This document shows, in pieces, positions 24,972 to 32,624 of a stretch of 64,000 bases of DNA. Location of the stretch: the NCBI RefSeq assembly GCF_044377035.1, contig NZ_JBILJW010000008.1, forward strand, positions 73,160-137,159. The letters are read 5' to 3'. The notes below the pieces were generated by a model. That model was not told where the DNA came from, made no database searches, and saw only the letters and a list, made by a program, of their open reading frames with translations. The position numbers and the translations under genes are program-made. Source of the DNA: Silanimonas sp044377035 (GTDB lineage: Bacteria; Pseudomonadota; Gammaproteobacteria; Xanthomonadales; Xanthomonadaceae). Position 1 is the first letter of the stretch. Each line of letters opens with the position of its first letter.

Positions 24972-27395
24972 ATGAGTCAACGCATCCATCCGCCCGGCGC
25001 CAAACGGCATCGTCCCTTGCCGAATCGCGGCCGGCTCGCCGTCGCGATCTGCCTCGCCTTCGGTTCCGCCGCCTTCGCCCAGGCGCAAGAGACCGAGCGC
25101 ACCGCGACGCTCGACGCCATCACGGTCACCTCGCAGAAGCGCAGCGAGAACCTCCAGGACGTGCCGATCAGCCTGCAGGTGCTGGACGCGCAGAAGCTCG
25201 ACGAGCTCAACATCACGAACTTCGAGGATTACGTGAAGTACCTGCCCTCGGTCTCCTATGAGACGGGCGGCCCGGGCTTCGCGAAGATCTACATGCGCGG
25301 CGTCGCCAGCGGCGGCGACGGCAACCACTCCGGCTCGCTGCCGAGCGTGGGCGTGTACCTCGACGAGCAGCCGGTGACCACCATCCAGGGTCCGCTCGAC
25401 ATCCACGTCTACGACGTCGAGCGCATCGAGTCGCTCTCGGGCCCGCAGAGCACGCTCTACGGCGCCAGCTCGCAGGCCGGCACGTTGCGCATCATCACCA
25501 AGAAGCCGGACACGTCGGGCTTCGAGGCCGGTTACTCGGTGGGCGTGGACAAGACGTCCAGCGGCGGTTCCGGCCACGTGGCGGAAGGCTTCGTCAACCA
25601 GCCGCTCGGCGACAGCGCCGCCCTGCGCGTGGTCGCGTGGAAGGAGAAGGAGGCCGGCTTCATCGACAACGTGCGCGGCACCCGCACGTATCCGTCGTGG
25701 GACGCCGATTCCGGCGGCAACGGCACCGAGAACAACTTCGACCTCGCGCGCGACGACTACAACAGCATCGACACCGAGGGTTTCCGCGCCGCGGCCCGCT
25801 TCGAACTCGGCGACCGCTGGACCATCACCCCGACGGTGATGCACCAGCGCCAGGAGTCGCCGGGCTTCTTCGCCTTCGACCCGCAGGTGGGCGACCTCGC
25901 GGTCACGCACTTCAACCCGGAAGGTGGCGAAGACCGCTGGACCCAGGCCGCGCTGACCATCGAAGGCAAGATCGGCAACTTCGACGTCACCTACGCCTAC
26001 GCCAACCTCGACCGCGACGTCGACACCGAATCCGACTACAGCGACTACGCGTTCTGGTACGACACCCTCGCCGGCTACGGTGCGTACTTCTACGACAACG
26101 ACGGCGCCTTGGTGAATCCGTCGCAGTACATCCAAGCGGTCGACGGCTACAAGCGCGACAGCCACGAGATCCGCTTCAGCTCGCCGCAGGACAACCGCTG
26201 GCGCTTCGTCGGTGGCTTCTTCTTCCAGCAGCAGGACCACGACATCCAGCAGCGCTACAAGATCGACGGCATCGCCGACACCCTGACGGTGACGGGTTGG
26301 CGCGACACGCTGTGGCTGACGAAGCAGTTCCGCCAGGACGACGACAAAGCCGTGTTCGGCGAGTTCGCGTTCGACATCAACGACAGCCTCACGGCCACGA
26401 TCGGTGGACGCCACTTCCGCGTCGACAATCGCCTGAAGGGCTTCTTCGGCTTCAGCGCCGGCTACAGCAGTCGTACCGGTGAAGCGGCCTGCTTCGACCA
26501 GACCGACTTCAACGGCGCGCCCTGCATCAACCTCGACAAAGGCGTGAAGGAATCGGGGAACATCGGCAAGGCCAACCTGAGCTGGAAGATCGACGACGAC
26601 CGGATGCTCTACCTCACATGGTCGGAGGGCTTCCGTCCCGGAGGCATCAACCGCCGCGGCACCTTGCCGCCCTACCTGTCGGACTACCTGACGAACATCG
26701 AGTTCGGCTGGAAGACCACGTGGATGGATAACCGGCTGGCGTTCAACGGCTCGCTGTTCCGGCAGGACTGGGAGGACTTCCAGTTCAGCATCCTGGGCGC
26801 GAACGGCCTTACCGAGATCAAGAACGCCAACCAGGCGCAGATCGACGGCCTCGAGATGGACCTGAACTGGGCCGCGACCTACAACCTCAACCTCAGCGCC
26901 GCGGTCGCCTTCTACGACGCCAAGCTGACCGAGAACTACTGCGGCTTCACCAACGCCAGCGGCGTCCCGGTCACCAACTGCCCGACGCCCGAGGCCCCGC
27001 GTGGCACCCAGCTGCCGGTGACCCCCGAGTTCAAGGGCACGGCGCAGGCGCGGTACAGCTTCGACCTCGCCGACGGTGAGGCCTATTGGCAGCTGGCGGC
27101 CTCCCGCGTGGGCGAGCGCACCTCGGACCTGCGGCTCCGCGAACGCGCGATCCTCGGCAACCTCGCCGCGTACACGACGGTCGACTTCTCGATGGGCTAC
27201 CGCCGCAACGACTGGTCGCTCGACCTCTACGCCAGCAACATCGCCGACGAGCGCGCCGAGGTGTCGAAGTTCACCGCCTGCGCGGAGACCGTCTGCGGTG
27301 CCCGAGGCGTGGTGCCGGAGTATCCGAACGGTCAGGTCTACACCAACACCATCCGTCCCCGCTCGATCGGGCTGCGCTTCTCGCAGTCGTTCTGA
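24972..27395 (+). CDS. TonB-dependent receptor
   Basis: 807-residue outer-membrane transporter. A long basic signal peptide ending AAFAQAQ is followed by the TonB-box-like segment LDAITVTSQKR, the plug domain (NLQDVPISLQVLDAQKLDELN, LPSVGVYLDEQPVT, VERIESLSGPQSTLYG, GTLRIITKKPD) and a beta-barrel ending in the aromatic IGLRFSQSF. This plug signature is that of iron-siderophore/carbohydrate-type receptors abundant in Xanthomonadales. ATG 24972 has an AGGGAG ribosome-binding site. No regulator or FecR-like gene is adjacent; the ligand may relate to the flanking sulfotransferase or the methylated-amine operon. Confidence 0.93.
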   Translation: MSQRIHPPGAKRHRPLPNRGRLAVAICLAFGSAAFAQAQETERTATLDAITVTSQKRSENLQDVPISLQVLDAQKLDELNITNFEDYVKYLPSVSYETGGPGFAKIYMRGVASGGDGNHSGSLPSVGVYLDEQPVTTIQGPLDIHVYDVERIESLSGPQSTLYGASSQAGTLRIITKKPDTSGFEAGYSVGVDKTSSGGSGHVAEGFVNQPLGDSAALRVVAWKEKEAGFIDNVRGTRTYPSWDADSGGNGTENNFDLARDDYNSIDTEGFRAAARFELGDRWTITPTVMHQRQESPGFFAFDPQVGDLAVTHFNPEGGEDRWTQAALTIEGKIGNFDVTYAYANLDRDVDTESDYSDYAFWYDTLAGYGAYFYDNDGALVNPSQYIQAVDGYKRDSHEIRFSSPQDNRWRFVGGFFFQQQDHDIQQRYKIDGIADTLTVTGWRDTLWLTKQFRQDDDKAVFGEFAFDINDSLTATIGGRHFRVDNRLKGFFGFSAGYSSRTGEAACFDQTDFNGAPCINLDKGVKESGNIGKANLSWKIDDDRMLYLTWSEGFRPGGINRRGTLPPYLSDYLTNIEFGWKTTWMDNRLAFNGSLFRQDWEDFQFSILGANGLTEIKNANQAQIDGLEMDLNWAATYNLNLSAAVAFYDAKLTENYCGFTNASGVPVTNCPTPEAPRGTQLPVTPEFKGTAQARYSFDLADGEAYWQLAASRVGERTSDLRLRERAILGNLAAYTTVDFSMGYRRNDWSLDLYASNIADERAEVSKFTACAETVCGARGVVPEYPNGQVYTNTIRPRSIGLRFSQSF

Positions 27396-27423
27396 TCGAC
27401 GCCGGTTCACGGTGATCGCGTGA

Positions 27424-27456
27424 GAAGACGCCCCGGCGAGCCGGGGCGTCTTCTTT
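27424..27456 (+). terminator. Terminator after TonB-dependent receptor
   Basis: Perfect 13-pair hairpin GAAGACGCCCCGG / CCGGGGCGTCTTC with loop CGAG, then TTT. Confidence 0.75.
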
Positions 27457-27504
27457 CCGGGATGCGGCGAACGATCCCGCAATCCCGACGCACCAAAACG
27501 CGCG

Positions 27505-27538
27505 CAAAAACAAACGGCCCGCATTGCTGCGAGCCGTT
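27505..27538 (-). terminator. Terminator of the tRNA-Ala/tRNA-Glu unit
   Basis: On the minus strand, AACGGCTCGC and GCGGGCCGTT pair over ten bases around AGCAAT and are followed by TGTTTTTG, 16 bases after the tRNA-Glu 3' end. Confidence 0.8.
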
Positions 27539-27553
27539 GGAATCAGCGTGAGC

Positions 27554-27629
27554 TGGCGTCCCCACGGGGATTCGAACCCCGGTCGCCTCCGTGAAAGGGA
27601 GGTGTCCTAGGCCTCTAGACGATGGGGAC
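27554..27629 (-). tRNA. tRNA-Glu (anticodon TTC)
   Basis: Acceptor GTCCCCA pairs with TGGGGAC, anticodon stem CCTCC/GGAGG around CTTTCAC (anticodon TTC), T-loop TTCGAAT, discriminator G and encoded CCA (27556-27554). Confidence 0.95.
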
Positions 27630-27652
27630 GTTTAGAGGGTTCAACAAAGAAG

Positions 27653-27728
<76 letters not shown>

Positions 27729-27774
27729 ACCGATTCAGGAGAGGCGCGCATCATATTCAGCAGGATCGGCCACG

Positions 27775-28275
27775 TCAAGCATCCGTCATCGATTGATTCG
27801 CTTCGATGTCATCTTCGGCTTGGTGGAACAGCGTCGAACGCGCGTGACCGAGGCTTTCCAGGTAGCCCAGCCACTTGCTCAGGAAGCTGTTCATGCGCAG
27901 CCGGTGACCCATCATCACCTTCGGTGAGGGTCGCAGGCCGAGCACATCCTGCCAATGGCGACCCACGTAGCAGTTGGTGGCTTCCGCCTGCCGGGAATCG
28001 AGGTAGGCGCGCAGCACCGCGGAAGGGTCGGGCGCGCCCGTGACTGGATCGGTCATGGCGTAGGAGAGCCGGAGTTCCACCGTGTGGGCGTGCCGCGCCA
28101 ACAGCTCGATGTGGACATCCAGGCCATCACCCACCCGCGAGACATGGCGACCGACGGGCGCGTGCTTGAGGTCGATGATCCGGGCGATGCGCTCGAAGTT
28201 CTCGCCGTACAGGCCCATCAGCCACGCGAAGCGGCCGATGGCGGGGTACGGGAGCTCGCTGCGGTTCTGGCGCAT
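27775..28275 (-). CDS. DUF1249 (YqiB-like) protein
   Basis: 166-residue protein of the DUF1249/YqiB family, recognisable from its N-terminus (PAIGRFAWLMGLYGENFERIARIIDL), the central HIELLARHAHTVELRLSYAM and the C-terminal NSFLSKWLGYLESLGHAR. In E. coli yqiB lies with cpdA and nudF; the biochemical role is unknown. ATG 28275 is the only credible start; the upstream extension of the frame is low-complexity Arg/Ser antisense to ppsR. It lies 37 bases downstream of ppsR on the same strand and upstream of the two tRNAs. Confidence 0.85.
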   Translation of the reverse strand: MRQNRSELPYPAIGRFAWLMGLYGENFERIARIIDLKHAPVGRHVSRVGDGLDVHIELLARHAHTVELRLSYAMTDPVTGAPDPSAVLRAYLDSRQAEATNCYVGRHWQDVLGLRPSPKVMMGHRLRMNSFLSKWLGYLESLGHARSTLFHQAEDDIEANQSMTDA

Positions 28276-28312
28276 CGTTGGAATGTAGAGGCGCCCTGCC
28301 CGGCCTTCAACC

Positions 28313-29131
28313 TCAGAAATGGCTGCGCTGGAAGCCGAACTTCGCGACGATCTTCGAGGCGATCTCCTCGATCGACGTGTGCGTCGTGCTGAGCACCGGG
28401 ATCTGCTCGCGCTTGAACATGCCCTCGGCGATCGAGACCTCGCGACGGCAGACCTCCAGCGTCGCGTAGCGCGAGCCGGGCTTGCGCTCCTCGCGGATCT
28501 TCTGGAGCCGCTGCGGGTCAATGGTGAGCCCGAACAACTTGCGCCGGTGGCGCCGCAGCTTCTCCGGCAGGCGGTCGGCGTCCAGATCGTCGGGGGTCAG
28601 CGGGTAGTTCGCCGCGCGCAGGCTGTAGTGCAACGCAAGGTACAGGCACGTCGGCGTCTTGCCCGAGCGCGACACCCCCACCAGCAGCACGTCGGCCTCG
28701 TCGTAGTCGAGGTCGGTGCCGTCGTCGTGCGTCAGCGCGAAATTGGTCGCGTCCATTCGGCGCTCGTAGGCGTCGTGGTCCACGAGCGCATGGGCCTGGC
28801 CCACCTTTGGCTGGCGGTTCTGGCCCAGCTCCGCCTCCAGCGGCGCCATGAAGGGCGCGAAGACGTCGAGGATCAGGCCGCCGCTCTCGGCCAGGGCGCG
28901 GGCCAGCTCGCTGTCCACGACGGTGTTGATGACGATCGGCCGGCTTCCGTGGCGCTCGCCACCCGCGCGGATGGTCACCGCCGCTTGCCGCGCCTTTTCG
29001 AGCGTGTCGACGAAAGGCAGGCGCTGGCGCTCGAACGGCTGCCCGGAAAACTGCGTCAGGAGGCTGTTGCCGATGGTTTCGGCGGTGATGCCGGTACCGT
29101 CGGACACGAAGTACACGGGGCGGATCGCCAT
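28313..29131 (-). CDS. ppsR: Phosphoenolpyruvate synthase regulatory protein (kinase/pyrophosphorylase)
   Basis: 272-residue DUF299-family bifunctional enzyme that inactivates PEP synthase by ADP-dependent phosphorylation of a threonine and reactivates it by phosphate-dependent dephosphorylation. The N-terminal YFVSDGTGITAETIGNSLL and the P-loop GVSRSGKTPTCLYLA are family signatures, followed by LFGLTIDPQRLQKIREER and the C-terminal STTHTSIEEIASKI. ATG 29131 chosen over the TTG at 29137. It is divergent from its target ppsA with 140 bases between, the classical arrangement. Confidence 0.95.
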   Translation of the reverse strand: MAIRPVYFVSDGTGITAETIGNSLLTQFSGQPFERQRLPFVDTLEKARQAAVTIRAGGERHGSRPIVINTVVDSELARALAESGGLILDVFAPFMAPLEAELGQNRQPKVGQAHALVDHDAYERRMDATNFALTHDDGTDLDYDEADVLLVGVSRSGKTPTCLYLALHYSLRAANYPLTPDDLDADRLPEKLRRHRRKLFGLTIDPQRLQKIREERKPGSRYATLEVCRREVSIAEGMFKREQIPVLSTTHTSIEEIASKIVAKFGFQRSHF

Positions 29132-29271
29132 GGGCAACGGCTCGGCAGGGGCGTGGGCCTCGATTCTGCGTTGAAACCGACCGGAAATCGCCGGGGCGGA
29201 AGGTCAAGCTTGTCCCCGGGGCGTCGGGCCCGGAAAATAGGCGTTTCCCCTCGCGGTGTGCCGGAGCTGCC

Positions 29272-31659
29272 TTGAACGTCCACGTCCTTTGGCTGAACGA
29301 CCTTCGTCTGACCGATCTTCCGCAGGTGGGGGGCAAGAATGCCTCGCTCGGCGAGATGATCGGCCACCTCGCCCAGCTGGGCGTCTCGGTGCCCGGTGGT
29401 TTCGCCACCACGGCTGACGCGTTCCGCGAGTTCATCGCCGAGAACCACCTGCACGAGCGCATCTACTCGAAGCTCGGCACTCTCGACGTGGAGGATGTCG
29501 ACGCCCTCGCGGCGGCCGGCAAGGAGATCCGCGGCTGGGTCATCGACGCCCCGCTGCCGAAAGCCCTCGACGCCGCCATCCGCGACGCCTATGCACGCAT
29601 GTGCAATGAAGCGGGTGCGGCCGAGATCGCGGTCGCGGTGCGCTCCTCCGCTACCGCCGAGGACCTGCCGGACGCCAGCTTCGCCGGCCAGCAGGAGACC
29701 TTCCTGAATGTCACCGGCGCCGACGACGTCTTGCACAAGGTGAAGGAAGTCTTCGCCTCGCTCTACAACGACCGCGCCATCGCCTATCGCGTGCACCACG
29801 GCTTCAAGCATGAGGACGTGTTCCTCTCGGCCGGCGTGCAGCTGATGGTGCGTTCGGACGTCGGCGCTTCGGGCGTTCTGTTCACCCTCGACACCGAATC
29901 CGGCTTCCGCGACGTGGTCTTCGTCACGGCCAGCTACGGTCTTGGCGAGACGGTCGTCCAGGGTGCCGTGAATCCGGACGAGTTCTACGCCTACAAGCCG
30001 AACCTCGAGGCCGGCCGCCCGGCCATCCTTCGCCGCACGCTCGGCAGCAAGCAGATCCGGATGGTCTATTCCAAATCCCCGGGCGAGCGCGTGCGCACCG
30101 AGGACACCCCGGCCGAGCTGCGGGGCCGTTTCTCGATCAGCGACCACGACATCGAAGAGCTGTCGCGCCAGGCGCTGGTCATCGAGAAGCACTACGGCCG
30201 CCCGATGGACGTGGAGTGGGCGAAGGACGGCATCACCGGCAAGCTCTACATCGTGCAGGCCCGCCCGGAGACGGTGAAGTCGCGCGCCCGTGCGACGCAG
30301 ATCGAGCGTTTCCGCCTGCAGCAGCGTGGCGAAGTCATCGCCCAGGGCCGCGCCATCGGCCAGAAGATCGGCACTGGCATCGCCCGCGTGATCCGCAGCG
30401 TGGCGGAGATGAACAAGGTGCAACCCGGCGACGTGCTGATCGCCGACATGACCGACCCCGACTGGGAGCCGGTGATGAAGCGCGCTGCGGCCATCGTGAC
30501 CAACCGCGGCGGCCGCACCTGCCATGCCGCGATCATCGCGCGCGAGCTGGGCGTACCGGCCGTCGTCGGCACCGGTGATGCGTTGAAGGTGATTCCGGAC
30601 GGCACGCCGGTAACGGTGAGCTGTGCCGAGGGCGACACCGGCTTCATCTACGCCGGCCAGCTGCCGTTCGAGCGGGTCGTGGCCGACCTCGACAAGATGC
30701 CGCCGGCCCCGCTCAAGATCATGATGAACGTGGGCAACCCGGAGCGCGCCTTTGATTTCGCGCAGCTGCCGCACCAGGGCATCGGCCTCGCCCGCCTCGA
30801 GTTCATCATCGCGCGCCAGATCGGCGTGCACCCGCGCGCCCTGCTCGAATACGACAAGCAGCCGGCGAACATCCGTGCGCAGATCGATCCGCTGATCGCC
30901 GGCTACGCCGACCCGGTGAGCTTCTACGTCGAGCGCCTCGTCGAGGGCATCGCCACGCTGACGGCGGCCTTCGCGCCCTACCCCGTCATCGTCCGCCTGT
31001 CCGACTTCAAGTCGAACGAGTACGCCAACCTGATCGCCGGCGCGGCCTACGAGCCGCACGAGGAGAACCCGATGATCGGGTTCCGCGGCGCCTCGCGCTA
31101 CATCCACAAGGACTTCAAGGACTGCTTTGCGCTGGAGTGCAAAGCCGTGCGCAAGGTCCGCGACGAGATGGGCCTGAAGAACCTGTGGGTGATGATCCCC
31201 TTCGTGCGCACGCTCGAGGAAGGCCAGGCCGTCATCGACACGCTGGCCGCGAACGGCCTCGTGCAGGGCAGCAAGTCCGGCAACCCGGACGGCCTGAAGG
31301 TGATCATGATGTGCGAGGTGCCCTCGAACGCCCTGCTGGCCGACGAATTCCTCGACATCTTCGACGGCTTCTCGATCGGCTCGAACGACCTGACGCAGCT
31401 CACGCTCGGCCTGGACCGTGACTCCGGCATCGTCGCCAACCTGTTCGACGAGCGGAACCCGGCGGTCAAGAGAATGCTGTCGATGGCGATCTCGGCGGCC
31501 CGCGCCAAGGGCAAGTACATCGGCATCTGCGGCCAGGGCCCCAGCGACCACCCCGATCTCGCCGAGTGGCTGATGGACCAGGGCATCGAGTCGGTGTCGC
31601 TGAACCCGGACACCGTCGTCGACACCTGGCTGCGCCTCGCCCAGCACAAGAAAGGCTAA
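29272..31659 (+). CDS. ppsA: Phosphoenolpyruvate synthase
   Basis: 795-residue enzyme that makes PEP from pyruvate, ATP and water for gluconeogenesis. Order: ATP-grasp N-terminal domain (VGGKNASLGEMIGHL, AVRSSATAEDLPDASFAGQQ), the central swivelling phosphohistidine domain (GGRTCHAAIIARELGVPAVVG, catalytic His in TCHA) and the C-terminal PEP/pyruvate barrel (IGLARLEFII, MCEVPSNALLADEF, IGSNDLTQLTLGLDRD). The start is TTG 29272 behind GGAG; the first ATG (29356) would remove the conserved GGKNASLGE block, so TTG is needed. The adjacent mscS starts six bases after the stop. Confidence 0.95.
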   Translation: MNVHVLWLNDLRLTDLPQVGGKNASLGEMIGHLAQLGVSVPGGFATTADAFREFIAENHLHERIYSKLGTLDVEDVDALAAAGKEIRGWVIDAPLPKALDAAIRDAYARMCNEAGAAEIAVAVRSSATAEDLPDASFAGQQETFLNVTGADDVLHKVKEVFASLYNDRAIAYRVHHGFKHEDVFLSAGVQLMVRSDVGASGVLFTLDTESGFRDVVFVTASYGLGETVVQGAVNPDEFYAYKPNLEAGRPAILRRTLGSKQIRMVYSKSPGERVRTEDTPAELRGRFSISDHDIEELSRQALVIEKHYGRPMDVEWAKDGITGKLYIVQARPETVKSRARATQIERFRLQQRGEVIAQGRAIGQKIGTGIARVIRSVAEMNKVQPGDVLIADMTDPDWEPVMKRAAAIVTNRGGRTCHAAIIARELGVPAVVGTGDALKVIPDGTPVTVSCAEGDTGFIYAGQLPFERVVADLDKMPPAPLKIMMNVGNPERAFDFAQLPHQGIGLARLEFIIARQIGVHPRALLEYDKQPANIRAQIDPLIAGYADPVSFYVERLVEGIATLTAAFAPYPVIVRLSDFKSNEYANLIAGAAYEPHEENPMIGFRGASRYIHKDFKDCFALECKAVRKVRDEMGLKNLWVMIPFVRTLEEGQAVIDTLAANGLVQGSKSGNPDGLKVIMMCEVPSNALLADEFLDIFDGFSIGSNDLTQLTLGLDRDSGIVANLFDERNPAVKRMLSMAISAARAKGKYIGICGQGPSDHPDLAEWLMDQGIESVSLNPDTVVDTWLRLAQHKKG

Positions 31660-31664
31660 ACGCG

Positions 31665-32591
31665 GTGACGCCGATCCTGCCGACCTCGACCGCGAAAGCG
31701 GTCGGGCTCTGGGCCAAGCTCCAATCGCGCCTGCAGAAGGCCGATTGGGCGGGCCTGCTGGAAAGCTGGGGACTGAAACTCCTCTCCGTCGTCCTGATCC
31801 TCGTCGTCGGTGTCTGGATCGCGCGCAAGCTCAGCAACGGCCTCGCCCGCGTGTTGGAGCGCTCGAACGCCGATCCGATCCTGGTCGGCTTCCTGCGCAA
31901 CATCGCCTACTTCGGCCTGCTGATCGTCGTGATCATCGCGGCGCTGGCACAGGCGGGCGTGAACCCCGCCTCGCTGCTGGCGGTGCTCGGTGCGGCTGGC
32001 CTCGCCATCGCGCTGGCATTGAAGGACTCGCTGTCGAATTTCGCGTCGGGCGTGATGCTGATCCTGCTGCGGCCGTTCAAGGCCGGCGACTACGTCCAGA
32101 TCGCCGGGCTGGAAGGCACCATCGAGCAGGTCCGCGTGTTCCAGACGCAGATGCGCACCATCGACAACCGCGTGATCGTGCTGCCCAACAGCCAGATCAC
32201 CACGGCGCCGATCGTGAACTTCACCGGGCGCCCGACCCGCCGACTCGACCTCGTGGTGGGCGTCGGCTACGACGACGACCTGTCGGCGGCACGGGCGGCG
32301 CTGCTGGACGTGGCGAACGCCAACGAGCGCGTGCTGAAGGATCCATCCGCCGACGTGCTGGTGTCCGCGCTCGGCGAGAGCAGCGTGCAACTGACGCTGC
32401 GGGCGTGGGTGGCCACCAGCGACGTGCTGGCGGCGAAAAGCGAGCTGCTGGAGGGCCTCCATCGCGAGCTCCGCCAGCGTGGCCTGTCGATCCCGTTCCC
32501 GCAGCGCGACCTGCACGTGTACCACCACGGCACACCGCCTTCGGGCCTTCCGAAAGCGGTGCAGGACGCGCTGGACGACGGCGACCGCTGA
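31665..32591 (+). CDS. MscS-family mechanosensitive ion channel
   Basis: 308-residue small-conductance channel. A membrane part includes LLSVVLILVVGVWIARKL and IAYFGLLIVVIIAALAQAGV. The pore helix is AAGLAIALALKDSLSNFASGVMLILLRPF (glycine/alanine-rich TM3), followed by the beta domain (GDYVQIAGLEGTIEQVRVFQT, VIVLPNSQI) and the alpha/beta vestibule (LDLVVGVGYDDDLSAARAAL). It releases solutes on hypo-osmotic shock. GTG 31665 is inferred as start; no ATG occurs early enough. Same strand as ppsA with a five-base gap. Confidence 0.9.
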   Translation: MTPILPTSTAKAVGLWAKLQSRLQKADWAGLLESWGLKLLSVVLILVVGVWIARKLSNGLARVLERSNADPILVGFLRNIAYFGLLIVVIIAALAQAGVNPASLLAVLGAAGLAIALALKDSLSNFASGVMLILLRPFKAGDYVQIAGLEGTIEQVRVFQTQMRTIDNRVIVLPNSQITTAPIVNFTGRPTRRLDLVVGVGYDDDLSAARAALLDVANANERVLKDPSADVLVSALGESSVQLTLRAWVATSDVLAAKSELLEGLHRELRQRGLSIPFPQRDLHVYHHGTPPSGLPKAVQDALDDGDR

Positions 32592-32602
32592 GTCGCCGCC
32601 GT

Positions 32603-32623
32603 CCGCCGGGCATCGCCCGGCGG
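32603..32623. terminator. Hairpin between convergent mscS and diguanylate cyclase genes
   Basis: CCGCCGGGC and GCCCGGCGG pair over nine bases around ATC, placed 12 bases after the mscS stop and just before the convergent cyclase stop. It lacks a T-run, so it may need Rho or act only as a 3' stabiliser. Confidence 0.45.
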
Positions 32624-32624
32624 C

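Noticed and set aside
29056..31647. An 863-codon open frame on the minus strand
   Set aside because: Antisense to ppsA, which has complete family motifs over its whole length.
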